Source: Oreocharis arfaki (lineage: Eukaryota; Chordata; Aves; Passeriformes; Paramythiidae). Taken from it: a DNA stretch of 64,000 bases. Position 1 is the first letter of the stretch. Each line of letters begins with the position of its first letter. A model generated the notes under the pieces. It was not told the origin of the DNA and made no database searches. It worked only from the letters and a program-made list of their open reading frames with translations. Location of the stretch: contig VZRR01008202.1 in the NCBI GenBank assembly GCA_013398015.1, forward strand, positions 253,766 to 317,765. Direction: 5' to 3'. This document shows positions 23,981 to 36,500 of this stretch, piece by piece. A program made the translations under genes and the position numbers.

Positions 23981-24000
23981 TTCACAGTTTAAACTGTGAA
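23981..24000. repeat. Perfect 20-bp palindrome
   Basis: TTCACAGTTTAAACTGTGAA equals its own reverse complement over all 20 bases, with no spacer. Its centre is the 8-bp GTTTAAAC. It lies about 300 bp left of an avian CR1 copy but not inside it. No known binding motif accounts for the full palindrome. Confidence 0.9.
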
Positions 24001-24297
24001 AAAGATTTACTGTTCAAAGATATAAAGCCAGGGACCACATCCAAGATACTGATCTAGATGCTAGTTCAAAATGCGAGCATTAGGGTTTGGTTTATACTTA
24101 TCTCCAACCAAAATATTGCCATTTCCCCCTGCAGCTTAAAAAGTGGAAGAGAAGGAAAGGTACTGGTTGTCTTCCTAATTGCTTCTTTGTAGCAACCACC
24201 TGCATAGGAAATAATGCTGGTATTCGTCATGGGTTTTAAGAGAATTATTAGATGCTCTGTATGCACAGAAAGTCACTAGCTCTGGATGACTAACTCC

Positions 24298-24712
24298 ATA
24301 GAGCCACAGAATGGTTGAAGGGACAAGAGACATTAAAGATCATCGAGTTCCAACCCTCTGCCGTGGACAGCGATACTTTCCACTAGACCAGATTGCTTTA
24401 AGCCCCATCTGGGCTGGTCCTGAATATTTCCAGAGATAGGGCATCCACAACTTCTCTGAGCAACCTGTTCCAGTGCTTCAAACACTTTTACAGTACAGAA
24501 TTTCTTCCTTATATCTGATCTAAATGTACCTTCTTTCAGTTTAAAGCCATTCTTCCTTGTCCTAAATGCCCTTGTAAAAATTCCCTCTCCAACTCTCTTC
24601 TTAGCTCCCTTTAGGTATTGGAAGGGACTTTAAGGTCTCCCTGGAGCCTTCTCTTCTTCAGACTGAGCAAGCCAAACACTCTCAGCCTGTCCTCATAGGT
24701 TCTTATAGGACC
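24298..24712 (-). mobile_element. CR1 LINE, 5'-truncated avian copy
   Basis: In reverse complement this is the 3' part of a chicken-repeat-1 LINE. Plus-strand blocks run in antisense order: CACAGAATGGTTGAAGGGAC, AAAGATCATCGAGTTCCAAC, TTTCCACTAGACCAGATTGC, GGGCATCCACAACTTCTCTG, CAACCTGTTCCAGTGCTTCA, AGTTTAAAGCCATTCTTCCT, GGAGCCTTCTCTTCTTCAGA and CTCTCAGCCTGTCCTCATAG. It is about 415 bp and 5'-truncated, and it keeps no coding capacity. It lies in the same orientation as the LSAMP transcript. The terminal octamer repeat at the 3' end is degraded. Confidence 0.95.
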
Positions 24713-26929
24713 TTTTTAATTATTTACATCCAGGGTGGAGAGTTCATGGCAACTGCCAATACTTCACTGTGCCAAGTGCAAAAATAAACCTTGCCACCTT
24801 TCCCTGTGTGCACTAAAATCAGATTGCTTTCCAAGATCCTGACTTTCTTCTGATTATTCTTTGATCTCCATGTCCAAAAATTTATTAGAGGAGAGATTCC
24901 TGTCATCCTCTGCCTCAGGAACTTCATTCCTTTGCCTTTAAAAATCCTGATTATAGGTATAACACTGGTTGTAAAAGTGAGACAGTAGAAGATATTCCTC
25001 GTGATTCGCTAATTTTTCAAGGCAAAGGATGCTTTTCTCAAATGCCAGAAACACAGGAGTTTCATCAGAGAAGACTCCATCTGCCTCATCCACCATTCCC
25101 AGCAGAAACAATCCTGCCACTGGAAATAGGTTTTTTTCGCTGCTGATGCACAAGGTGAAAGAAAATCTCATTCACTTTTTGTTCCACTGGGTCTGTGAGG
25201 CTGAGAGAAATAGGCAGTTGTTTACATCTGCACGGTGAGAAGATGGGACTCAAATACAGGGAGATGCAGTGCTGCTTCATGAGTATGCGCTCACACAGTA
25301 AAACAGGGATTAATGGATAAAAATCAGACCAGCTACTATTAGGATTTCCAATAAAGCAGAAATCCTTTAGGATCTCCTGAGGAGAGGCAGAACTCCCACC
25401 TCCCACGCAATGTCGGTTTATCACTGACTCACTGCACTGCAGAACAACCACAGGCCAGCAGGCCCCTTTTTCAGCAGCCTTAATCCACCCCAGCATGCAC
25501 AACAGGGTGCAGAGGCAGTCAGCAGTTTGCCTGCTCTCCTAGGAGCAAGAAGCAGCCTGGATGCTCCTCTTATCTAGCTCCTGGAAGCTTTGGAAGAAAG
25601 GCTTCAGCAGCAAAGAGCTTCAGCTGTCTCCTCAAGATTTCTGAACAGCAGGTAGTTCAAAAAGACTGCTCAAGTCTGAAGCATCTCTGGTGTCAGGGTT
25701 GAACAGGAGAAGGAGAAGAAATGCTCTTTAGTGCTTGGACATATGAAGACTTTTGAAATCTACACAGTATTTTCTCCCCTGCTGGGTTTCGTTTCCTAGC
25801 GAAGAGCTATCATTATTTATATATAAAAGAAACCACCACCTCACATTTTCACCATCGTTCACAATTCTAAATCCCCACGCCTACTGTGCAAATGCTTTCT
25901 GGGGGGAGGCTTCCCTCCTGAAGTTTTGCTATCTGATCACCTTCGCAAACAGACTGAAGAATGTTCTGTTGATACACAATTCACAGAATGGGCAAAACCC
26001 TGCCCAGATGTCACCATTAACCTCTGCTACAGCCCCACTGATGCAGTGCAGCTGATGGAGCCTTGCTGACATGCTCTGGAAGGGCAGATAGGAACTAGGA
26101 TTAGGGAGAGGAGCCAAAAGCTGGGGAGGGTCAGGGCGGAGCTTTTTGATGCTCCTGAATCTCTTCTGAGTACTGCAAAAAGCTCTGTGTGCACATATTT
26201 ATATATGCATGCCTGTGTGCTTTTGCCTGTGATGCAGGACTTGGCTCTACATAGGAAGGTGAGGACTAGGCCCTCCTTTCCTTCCTCCTCCAGTCAGAAC
26301 ATTTTTATTTTCTTTTGCATTTCTTCTAGGTTTCCTTGGTTTGTGAAGCCCGCAGGGCAAGATCCAGAGCTCCTGAGCACAGCAAAGCCCATGGCACTGG
26401 GCAGAATGGCTTGGATGGCTGGTACATCATACACAATACAGCTCAGTCTCCCACTGCATCAGCCCTCGTTATCTCAATCCTCAGCTTCGTACCAGTTTGG
26501 CAGTTCTCCTCCTCTCTCTGTTTACATCTTTGTTCTTCAAGCTGTATCAAAGCACTTGGGGCTTCACCCTGTTCCCTGGGTGCCGTGCCCCCAGCTATGC
26601 CAAAAGCCCTAGCAAGCACTAAGGAGAAAGAGAATGGAGAAAACCTTGATTTTCTTTTCTTTTCCTCCTTCTTAGCTTTTCAGGATCCTCTCCTAGATGA
26701 GTGGCTAACTGCCTAGAGCAGCTTTAATTCCTCTATGGCAACACACTACACTGCCAAGCATTATCCACAGAGGACAGACACAGGATGGGGCAAATGTGGA
26801 GGGAAGGCAAGTGAAGAAAACCGAAAAAGAGTGAACAAATGATTGCAAACCAATGGGTGTCAGCAGACAGGAGGGGAGGGAAGGAAAAGGGAGGCTGTGA
26901 CTGAGGTGTTTATCCCTTAGTGCAGTCGC
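24713..26929. other. Intronic sequence, no gene recognised
   Basis: Unique sequence without clear repeats. The minus-strand open frame 25086-25502 (138 codons) and the plus-strand frames at 26187-26716 overlap other frames and show no domain. Confidence 0.5.
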
Positions 26930-28030
26930 AGTTACCACGCAACTGGATCAGCAGAGCGATGAGGGGGGTGCTCTCCCCCAGGAAAGCTGTGAGCAGCACT
27001 CAGCCAAGCAGCTTCTGAGACACCACACTGCCACCACCACCTCCCAGGGCAGCCCAGACCACTCTTCCACTTGCCCAGGCACTGGGATGCACTGATCTCT
27101 CCTGAGCTGGTGGGCCACACCTTTGCCAAGGCCCTGCAGAGCTGTTCAGGGCTTGGGCAGGGAACCAAACTGCTTTTGGAATTGTAAGTGGTGCTGTTTG
27201 TAGCACCCCAGAGACAGAAAGAAACCAGCAGCTGGGATGGAGGCAGGGGACTGGTTTGGCTTCCTTCTTTAATAAGCTGCTCCCAGACAATAATGTGCTG
27301 CAGCACTGCAGGGGGAGCAGGCTCTGATATTAAGGGCTGCCTGCCCTGTGCTGGAGGGTGATGAGTGCATCTCAGCCAGGTGAGCTGGTGGGATGCAGGG
27401 CTGCTGTGAGGGGCATGGGCTGCACCATGCCACGATGCGGGGCTCCTCCAGCCTGGCGTCAGGGTCCAGCAGCCCAGGGCAAAGGGAAATACCCACAGTA
27501 CAGCAGGGTCAGCTAAGCAACACCGTTTGTAGAGATGAGGCTGAAGAAATGGCTCCCTCTGGCCTGGCACAGGCCATCCTCACAGGCCAAAAACACAGCA
27601 GCAAGGTGCCTGGAGAGGCTAAGCCTGCAGACATGCTGTGAAAGCCCTTTCCCAATGTTACCCAGTGAGGCAGGCTGACACCACCTCCAGTTTATAGGTG
27701 GGGTGGGATGGCTTGCCCTGCATCCCTCCAGCTGGACAGCCTGTCAGGTTTGCCCCAGAGTCTCTATGACACTGGGTGCTGCACTCAAAGCCTGTTTCCC
27801 TTTGTGGGATGGGCTTCCAGCTACCAGTTTGCCCGGGAGACAAGGCAGGAGAGGGGGATACCAATGGCAACATGCTTAGGCTCCTGACAGCTCTGTAAGG
27901 CTGCCTGAGTCCCTGGCTCACTGGGGCTGTGCGGCACCCGGGCTGGTACATGCCTCACCTGGTGCTCTGGGCTCCCTCCACCCCGGGCTGACAGACAGTC
28001 AGCGCCAAGCCTGAGAGGTGCTCCCGCTGA
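26930..28030. other. GC-rich intronic block
   Basis: By eye this kilobase is clearly richer in G and C than its flanks but contains few CpG, so it is not an island. Its low stop-codon density produces long overlapping open frames, including 212 codons at 26932-27570 on the minus strand. They are rich in P, S, A, W and C, overlap one another in different frames and match no family I know. I see no splice-site pair bounding them. Confidence 0.5.
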
Positions 28031-28210
28031 AAGTATCTAGGACACAGTGGGGGGCTGACAGGCAGGTGGAAGAAGAAACAGATGTGGAGCCGATGTGGTG
28101 TGAGGACTGTGTTTGACCTGCAATACAGCTAACATCAAAATCAATCTACCCACTGTAGCTGGTCCTCCACCCCCTGGCTACCACCCCCCTTGAACACCTA
28201 CAACAACATA

Positions 28211-28600
28211 TTATTCCTTCCATCCTCCGCCAAACTCATCTGTCTTTTTACTGTATCTGCTTTCCCATCCTGTTCATTCCTCACTCATATCTCTCTCCCC
28301 TTTCATTTTTTCCCAGTGTCTTTCTTTCTCCACTGTGCTTTCTATTTTCCCCATTTTATTTCTTGCACCACCCCCTCCCCGCTCCAAACCTCCTTATCTT
28401 TCAGCTGCCTCTGCTGTCCATCCTTTCCTTCATCATACTGGCCTAGCATTTTAAGCCAGCTAAATATCTACCCGTCCTTCCAGCCTTTCACTGTGATATC
28501 TATCTGTGTGGCATATCTATTTATTAATTTCCTATATAGAAAATACCAGCAGGTTTTTTTTTTTTTTGCTTGTTTCTCTCTCCCTCTCCTCATCATTATG
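28211..28600. repeat. Pyrimidine-rich (CT) tract
   Basis: Close to 390 bp of C/T-dominated sequence on the plus strand with TTTCTTTCTCC, CTCCCTCTCC and TCCTTCC units, plus a poly-T at 28554-28567. Open frames on both strands here are composition artefacts. On the LSAMP transcript strand the tract is purine-rich. Confidence 0.65.
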
Positions 28601-31600
28601 AGAAAATAATGAGCTGTTTGGTCTGTTTTACTGGTTGGGGGGAGGAGGGGAGAGAAAGGAAGGGCATGTGGGAGTAGCAAGCCAGGTGCCCTGGATTGTT
28701 TGCCTGGAAAGTTCTTTCCTCTTTCTTCCTTGCCCACTGTGGCCTCATTTATCTAAGGATGTAGCAGCTTTTACTGTACATTATGAAAAAGCCTAAGAAA
28801 GCAATCATTCTGCAGAAAAGGAGGCAAGAGAAGCCATTAGGAACACAGGAGCTCTCTGCTAATCATTACCTGAGACTTGCCTAGGGCTGGCAGCTTGGAA
28901 GCAGGTTTATGATTGTCTCCCACGGCCCATACCTAGTGTCTTACATGAGGATTTTTCAAATGCTTCCCTGATTCTGGATGATCATACGAAAATAAGTATT
29001 AAACTATGAGTTGAAGTAGGATGTAAAAATAAGAGGACTGCTACTACCTCTTCCAGCCTTGTGGTCCCACTGCATCAGTCACTGTTTATTACTGCTGCCA
29101 TCTGCTTCCCATCCTTGTTTGTAGCCTCAGACCCTCTCCTGCAGGTAGGTACCACTGCTGTCTCCTGCACAGTCACACACATTGTACCTGATCCCATATC
29201 CTTTTCCTTTAGACTTTTATGGCTCTGCTGCTTTCCTAAGCACGTTCCCAAAGTGATGTCTATCACAGTAGACACCAAGAGTCCACTTCAAGCTTGCCCA
29301 TGCCATCTATGCTTTGACAGTCTCCTTTAACCTTCTGCTAGTGCTGCTGAGCACCTGCTGAGGAGGAGTGAACAACACACCTTAACACTCAGTGGAAGCT
29401 CAGCAGTTAACTTAAAGTTGACCAGGCAAAAACTTGAGATGTTAAGCAAAGTATTTCTTATTCCCTCCCCTTACAATTGGCCTGAAATATCATGACAAGC
29501 ATTATTTATCTTATTAAGTACACTACATTAACCTTGCAAATATGCTAATGAACAAAAGGCGCTGCCTTAGCAGCTTTTTAGAATAGGAAATTAAACATGT
29601 TCATCAGAAAGCTTTTAATTATTATTATTTCTTAAATGCTGGTATAATGCAACAGTTCTCCTTCTGCCAGAGGCATTAGAGGAGAAGGATGAGGGACGTA
29701 TGCCTCCATCCTCAGAGCTGCCCCCAAAATTCCATGTGGGTACTCCTACCTGACCTACACATTACAGAGCTGCTCTGTCCTGCAGCTGCACTGCTGGCCC
29801 AGAGAAGGGAAGAGCTGAAAGATCAGGCAGGCAGAGAAAGGAGCACTCAACTGAGTACCTTTGCTGAGGTGTTGCTTTAGCACTGAAAAGCATGCAGGTA
29901 CAAGTGCTGTATGCTGGAGGAGGACTGCAAACAGAGGGAAAGGGCCACGTCCTTTGCTCGGGATGAGCTTCTGGTAGCTTCCCAAACATGTGATGCAAGC
30001 CCTGATCTAGGAGAGCATGGAGAGCCTGATAGCTGTCTCACTTGGCACTGGCTTTTGAAAATATCATGCTTGGCCTGAGCAAAGTGTCTTGTCTCCCTGT
30101 GCAGCCAGTGGAGAGGGAAAAGTGCCCAGGGAGCCCCTAATCCCAGTCTCAGGCCAGTACAATGGCTCCCATCTCCCAGTGCCTCAGGCAGAGAGTCCAG
30201 CTTAGACACAGAGCAGGGGCAAGGCCTTCAGGGTTGAAACTGCCCCCGTGGTGGTCAGGGGGATGGCACAAGGCACCCCTGCACCCTCTTAGCTGCTGGC
30301 AGAGGTCTAAGCTGGTGCCATCACAACTTCTCATCCCAAGAACACAGCCATACCACATGCCAAGTTTGGCATAGCCCAAGCACATCTCCTGTCTGTCTGA
30401 CAGCCCTGAGCTGTGGGCTCTGACAGCTGTTGGACAGCGTGGCAAAGCAATGGAGAGCACCACCACTGAAGGCCCTCCTGTGTCTCAGTGAGTGTACACT
30501 GCTGATTCACAGCCCTTTCCAGGGCTCACCCTCAGCACAGTCCTCCTGGTTCCCTTTCCCATGGTGACAGACACACTCTGCTCCCGGGGCTGCCTACACC
30601 TCCTTCCTGGTGAGAAGCAAAGAGAAAAACATTTGCAAGTGAGGCTTGACAAAACCTCCTCCCACCAGGTAGAAAGCTGTGATTCTCTCAGCTCGTCCTG
30701 CTCAGGGCCTGTTGCAGAGTGACTTTCCACCATGCCTGGCTGTGCTGCTTCTTCCTCCATCCAGACAGTGCTTCCCAATGAGTTTCCACTGCTTCCCTTA
30801 CCATGAACTGGCTATCATTGTTCCTTTGGCTCCTCGCAGGGCAAGGTCAGCTCAGCTGGCACAGGCAGTGCAGTCACAAATGCAATTTCTGATTATTTCT
30901 GGTTTTTTTAATGGTGGTGTTACTGTTGCAGGCTGAGGGCAGCTGCTTTCACAGCTGCTGCGGCTTGCTAGTGCACTGCAGCCAGCATCGCCCAGGAGAT
31001 AAGGCCAAGGAGCACAGCTCTGCACTGCCGTGCCTACTATCTCTCTAAGCTTTTTTCAAGCTTTTACGTTGTTTTTTTTCCTAAGTAAAATCTTAAGAGG
31101 GCAGATTTAGCCCAGTATCCAATGTCTTTCTGGAGTGTGCTCTGATAAAGGAAAAAAATCATCCCTCAAGCAGCGTAGAGGTGAGGAAGCTTATCCCATG
31201 CCTCTGTGTGGGAACTGTCACAGCAGGATAAACCAAGGGAAATCAAAAGCTCAGAGATTTACCCAGACGCAGAGAAAGGGATGATATTATCCAACACGAC
31301 ATTACATGTTCTTTCTGTAACACAAATCAGCTTCCATCGGTCAAATGCTGCTCTCCTCTGACATGATAGTCCTCTGGAACAGACTGCAGTGCTGCAGGAG
31401 CTCTGTGCAGATTTTTCAGTTTGTTTGTTTCCCTGTTATAATTATTTTCTCTGTAGTCATCACTCCAAGGTTGTCTTTCTGGGAGAGGCTGAGGCAGCAC
31501 TAACTGGGTGCAGACCCACAGATGGCTCCCCGATAGTGCCCTGGACTGGCATATGGCAAATAAGGAGTTGCATGCCCTGTTCTCAGGCAGCAACAATGAG

Positions 31601-31809
31601 CTGCTCCCTGTGGTGTTTTCTGATGGGCAAGGCTTGGACAGCACAGCTCTGCTGGCCTTCTCAAAGCTGCTGTCTGTGTGCTGCCTCCTCTTGGACTGGA
31701 TCTGCATTAGAGCAAGTATCTCGTTGGCTTGGGCTGGCTTGAAACACAGCTCCAGTATCTCCTGGGATGGAAAACTTAAGAGGAAAAATAGAGGACAACT
31801 ATTGCAACA

Positions 31810-31848
31810 CCCCAGGACATGCTGTTTCATGTCTGCCCTGTCCTGGGG
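31810..31848. repeat. Inverted repeat, 10-bp perfect stem
   Basis: CCCCAGGACA at 31810-31819 pairs with TGTCCTGGGG at 31839-31848 around a 19-nt loop. It is GC-rich enough to fold in RNA from either strand. There is no poly-T run just after it and no sign of a longer precursor, so a small-RNA hairpin is not supported. Confidence 0.7.
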
Positions 31849-33145
31849 TCTCAAAGGCAAAAAACAAACCAGCAATCAGGAACAACCCCAACCAAGGTAA
31901 AGGAAGTCTGAATCCATCCCATGCTGATTTTTCACTCACTGTCCTTAGCACACCTGGCCTTTCCCATGCCCTTGGCCCCTTCTGTCAGCAACCTTGCTGC
32001 TCCACAGCCATGGTTAGCAGGAGGTGAAGGAGAGACAGCTTCTGAGCTCTCCTGTGTTTCTGATGGGGAGCCCCAAAGTGACCCCCTGCACCCAGACATA
32101 TGTGTGCACACACCCCTGGTGTGAATTGCATCTTCAAGGCAATCATTTCCTCAGTCACATCTGTGTCCCAGGACACTGGGTTATTTGGGCCCAAATTGCA
32201 TTTGGTTCCACTCTGCAGACCATGGCATCGGAGAGGAGCAGTTGCACCGTCAGAGCTGAGAGATGGATATGAGAGGTGTAGGGATGGAAGGACAGATTTG
32301 TACAGGGGAGAATGAGGAGACAGAGACTAAAGACAGAGACACACACATACGATGAAAAGTTTCTTGTTTGCAAGAAAGCACAAAAGATGATGGCAAGGCC
32401 CTCCTTGCCCATGGCAACATATTGTCAATCCTCTTGGAAACCCTGCCAGAATTGCCATCATGGGAGAGAGAGTGAGGGCTGCTGGAGGTAGAGCTGCTGG
32501 CGTGTCCCCTTCCTGGACATGGCCTAGGTCACTCTAGGGAGTGGATCTGATCTCTGGCATTTCAAGGACTGAGTCACAAATCACAGCTGTATGTTTTTCA
32601 ATATGCTCAGCCGATGCTACAGAATGGAGCATCAGGCAAACATGGAAGAGGTTTAAGGAGGGATGGAGGGAGAAGAGAGGAAGGCATCTGTGTGTCTGGG
32701 AAGGAGGGGGCTGTGGTTGCAGAATAATTTGCTGACAAGAATGCATCAATTTGTTTTGAGCTACTACAACTGACCAGTGCATTTCCTTTCATCTCTGACT
32801 TATCTCTTCCTTTCTAGTACAAACCTTGGGCAGCCCAGGGCCTGTCTCTCTCCTTCTCTGAGGATAGTGCTGACCTGGGAGGCACTGTTATCAGCAGAGC
32901 TGCCTTCATCTCACCTCCTTTTTCCCCTGGTGAATCCAGCAGCATCCCAACTTGCCAGTGGAGAGAGCACAATGCAAGCCCTGAATCTATAGCCAAGCTT
33001 TCAGTGGGAGCTATTAGGTAGGGAGGTCTCACTTTTTCTCTTGGGGCTCTCTAGCAACAGTTTCTTTCCATACTAGTCTGTGGACAGTAAACCAGTGGTT
33101 TTCATTCCTATTTACTGACCTCAGATTTTTTTGTTCTTTTTCCTC

Positions 33146-33161
33146 TTTTTTTTTTTTTTTT
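33146..33161. repeat. Poly-T homopolymer (16 T)
   Basis: Sixteen consecutive T, preceded by T-rich sequence (TTTTTTTGTTCTTTTTCCTC). No retroposon body was identified beside it. Confidence 0.8.
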
Positions 33162-33560
33162 GCTAAGATTCCTGGCACTCCTGGTTGGTACTGCAAGGCC
33201 ATACTTGCTAGTAGCTGTGCAGTGCCATGCACCCTCATGCTTATGTATCCCCTGCATCCTGTTCAGAAAACTGCTCTAGAGGTGCACACCAGCAGCACTG
33301 AAGGAAATGAAAGAAGGAAATGAATTACTGAACAGAACTGGCTCAGCCCCCTGGTCCCTTACTTAATAGTTTCCCTGCTTGCTCTGGAGAAGGACTGCTC
33401 TGGTTGCAGCAGAAAGGCTGCAGAGAGGTTGTGGGAGCTCCCTCAGTTTTGATTTTTCTACTACACAGTTAAAAGAGTGGTCTGAAAACTTTAAAAAGTT
33501 GACCTGCTCAGGGTAGACTAGCAAAGACCATGACCAGAACAGGATAGCAATATTGGAAAA

Positions 33561-33584
33561 GCAAAAAAAAGCAAAAAAAAAAAG
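33561..33584. repeat. Interrupted poly-A
   Basis: Two A runs follow GC dinucleotides (GCAAAAAAAA, then GC and eleven A). It is low complexity only. Confidence 0.7.
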
Positions 33585-36500
33585 AAGAATAGAATTTTGA
33601 TAAATAAAAGATTATACGACTCATTTTTTATGCAGGAGCATAGAGTGCACTGGCCTACTCTTTCCTGATGGTATAGCCTCTCAGCTGGCATGGCTCCCAG
33701 GGGGATGCCTGCTGTGTGTGCAGTACCACCACTTTTCTGCAAGCAGGAGCCATTTGGCTGAAGACCCAGGCACAGAGTGGCATACACTGCTCTCACACAC
33801 ACTCTTCATCTCATTGTCATGACCCTAGGCCACAAAGGCACGAGTCACAACACAGGCAAGAATTACCCTCCTCAGACTACTCAGGACTATCGCAGTGATG
33901 GCCTGCTGGAGTGCAGGCTGGCTGCACCTTGCTATTCAGTGCACTGCAGCAGCACAGTGAAGACCAGCAGACTTGGCTCTGAGTTGTGGGACTGTTTTGC
34001 TTGCCTCTGTTTCTCAGTCCCACCACCTGGTTTGGGGGCAGGAGCACAGAAGAGGTTTTGAACAGCTCAGCTCATGCAGGAGAGCACCTTCCCAGGAGTA
34101 GCCCACACTCAGTCTCTGCCTTGCTCAGGCCAGAAGGTCAAAAAGGGCAGCACACACTGGGCAAGAAAAATTATTCCTTTATTTGGAGCCTGAAAGGAGA
34201 AGAAGATTCTCTGGAAATCCTGAGCCCCAGTACCTGAGCTTTTTTTAGAAAATTAGTTCAGACTGACTAGCTTCTACTGGATTTCAATCTAAGTCCCAAG
34301 AAAGGGTTTATATGGCACCACTAATTTGCTGTACTGATGAAATCTTAAAAAAAAATTTCAAGAGTTAAATTTTCATTTAGTCTATTTATTTATTTTTAAA
34401 TTGCATGTCAGTGTCTGTGCCAAACACCAACAGTCAATACAGGACTTAGATGAGAATAAATGTAATGTTGATTACATGCTTATTGTTACTCATTTTTTAA
34501 TAAGCTCTTTACATGCAATCAAGTAATAAAGCAAAACTGAGGCTCTTTGCAAAGCATGCCGTTCCCAAGGAAGCACACAAGGTGCCAGAAAAGTCTCCAG
34601 AGAGGGCTCCAGACCTCAGGTGAGGTTCCTAACACTGGTCCCCAGATCTTCTAACAACACAGCCACAATAGCTAACCTGGTAGCCTGGCAAAAGACACTG
34701 GCAAAGAACAGAGCTAAATATAAAGACACCCAGAATGTCTCCATCCATGACACCCCAGCCTCATGCTCACAACCATTCACAAACCAGTAGGGAGAGGCAA
34801 AGCAGCTATCTAGGGAAATATCTCTTTGCCTTACCACCAAGACCCCCCTTGCTCATGGCAGAATTTCCAGTTCTCTGCATGTTAAATTGTTACGCTGCAG
34901 TATTCCACTCCTTGGTAGGAACAGAAGTCTTACTCACTAGGAAAAAAGAAACCCTGCTTCTCAGTCTGTACTAGCCTTGGAAGAACCTAAGATAAAATAT
35001 GTAAAAAACCCTGTGATGATTTTATATGCAGGAGAATTATGCTATTTTTGAGGATTTCTACAGCCCTGTAAAGCTGGACTTCAGATTAGTAAGGCACCTG
35101 GATTTGTTGCTGAAGGCATGCAGACAACGTGACTGGTACAATGAGCTAAAATGTCCTAAACCACTTCCAAAACATTTCATAATGCCAGACACAATCATAT
35201 CTTTAATAGTAACACACAACAGCATAAAGGGTTTACCAACACAAACTGCAATATGTTCCCTTACTCCTGCATGACAGGGTTACTATATGGAGCTTGTTCT
35301 CCTCGACAGAGCTGACAAAGCCAGATGCCATCCCTGCCAGCACACATTTTATATTTGGGGCAACTTAAGGACTCTCTGATTGAAGGAAATCCTCCTCCTA
35401 CCAAACACAGACTGGCAGCAAAAATGCTTCATGGCCCTTTTTTTTCAGTCTTAATGACTGTAACAGCTTCGGCAATCTTTGGAAGGGAAGCGGCCAAAAA
35501 GGGGCAGGAGATTGATTGTCACTCAGCTCCTGCCATATTACAAAAGGAACTGCTCAGTGAGGGATGCGCAGGAAGCCTCAGGGAAGGGAGATAAGGGAAC
35601 AGAGGGGAAGAAGGCAGGCTTGAGAGATACACTCCCCACCCAAGCCTGCCTATGGGAATCTGATGAATGTGGATCTTTCTTAATATGCCCAAGTATTAGA
35701 AAAATTTGGCTTTTTGTCTGAGTCTTGCAACATGAATCCAGTCCCTGCCAGCAGGGAAAGCAGAAAAAGTCCCTTTTTCTGGACTGAAACAGGCCTGTCC
35801 AGTTTAAGGACCTGACCCAAGGGGTCTCACTTATTTAATACTTCTGGAGAAGCATTTAGGTGGAGCCCAATTGCAGGTGCAGTCTGTAGATTCTGTCAGG
35901 AGCAGAAAGCTGCTCGGGGAAGGAGACACAACATCTGTCCTAAACTTTGCTTATATAGGGCTTCTCTCCTCCCTCTTGCACTTGCTATTTTTTAAAGCAT
36001 CTATTTGGTATTTGTCTCCAAGCCAGAGCCTTCATGCTCCACAAACACAGGCGCACTCTGACTGAAACAGTTTTGGAACAAGACATCCAGAATATAATGA
36101 GCAGGGGAGAGGAAAAAATTAAAGGGAAGAAAAAAATCAGCCAGCCCAGCAAACAGCATTTAAATCTCTCTCTTCTTCTCCTATTCCCTTATTCAGTCAT
36201 TTCGGTCTTGCTTTGAGTGTGCTGTTTTTATCTTCTTCACTCTCATATAAAAGCCCAGCTCCCCTAGCGAGTGTGCAGATGATGATTTGGCATTGTCCAG
36301 GACTATTATGCTGTCAGCTCTCAAAGAAAAAAAGGCTTGTAAAAATCCTGTAGTCAGACAAAGGCAGAGCATGTGGCTCAGGACAGTTTGTACTGCTGTC
36401 TGCTAATAACCTTTCTGAACAATAGCTTACATGGAAAGATCTTTCACTGAACATGAAATTCCTCTTTCAGCTTCACCTTCACTTACTCCTAATTACTGCT

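Noticed and set aside
26932..27570. 212-codon minus-strand open frame as a gene
   Set aside because: It lies in GC-rich sequence where stops are rare, with other long frames overlapping in different phases and on the other strand. The protein is compositionally biased and resembles no family.
31327..31875. 182-codon minus-strand open frame as a LINE ORF fragment
   Set aside because: I looked for reverse transcriptase or endonuclease motifs and found none. The plus strand is equally open over the same stretch (31389-31900).
33091..33130. CCAGTGGTTTTCATTCC as a hAT (Charlie-like) terminal inverted repeat
   Set aside because: Only about ten bases match, no partner inverted repeat or target-site duplication was found, and a similar CCAGTGGTTTTC occurs near 8120 without context.
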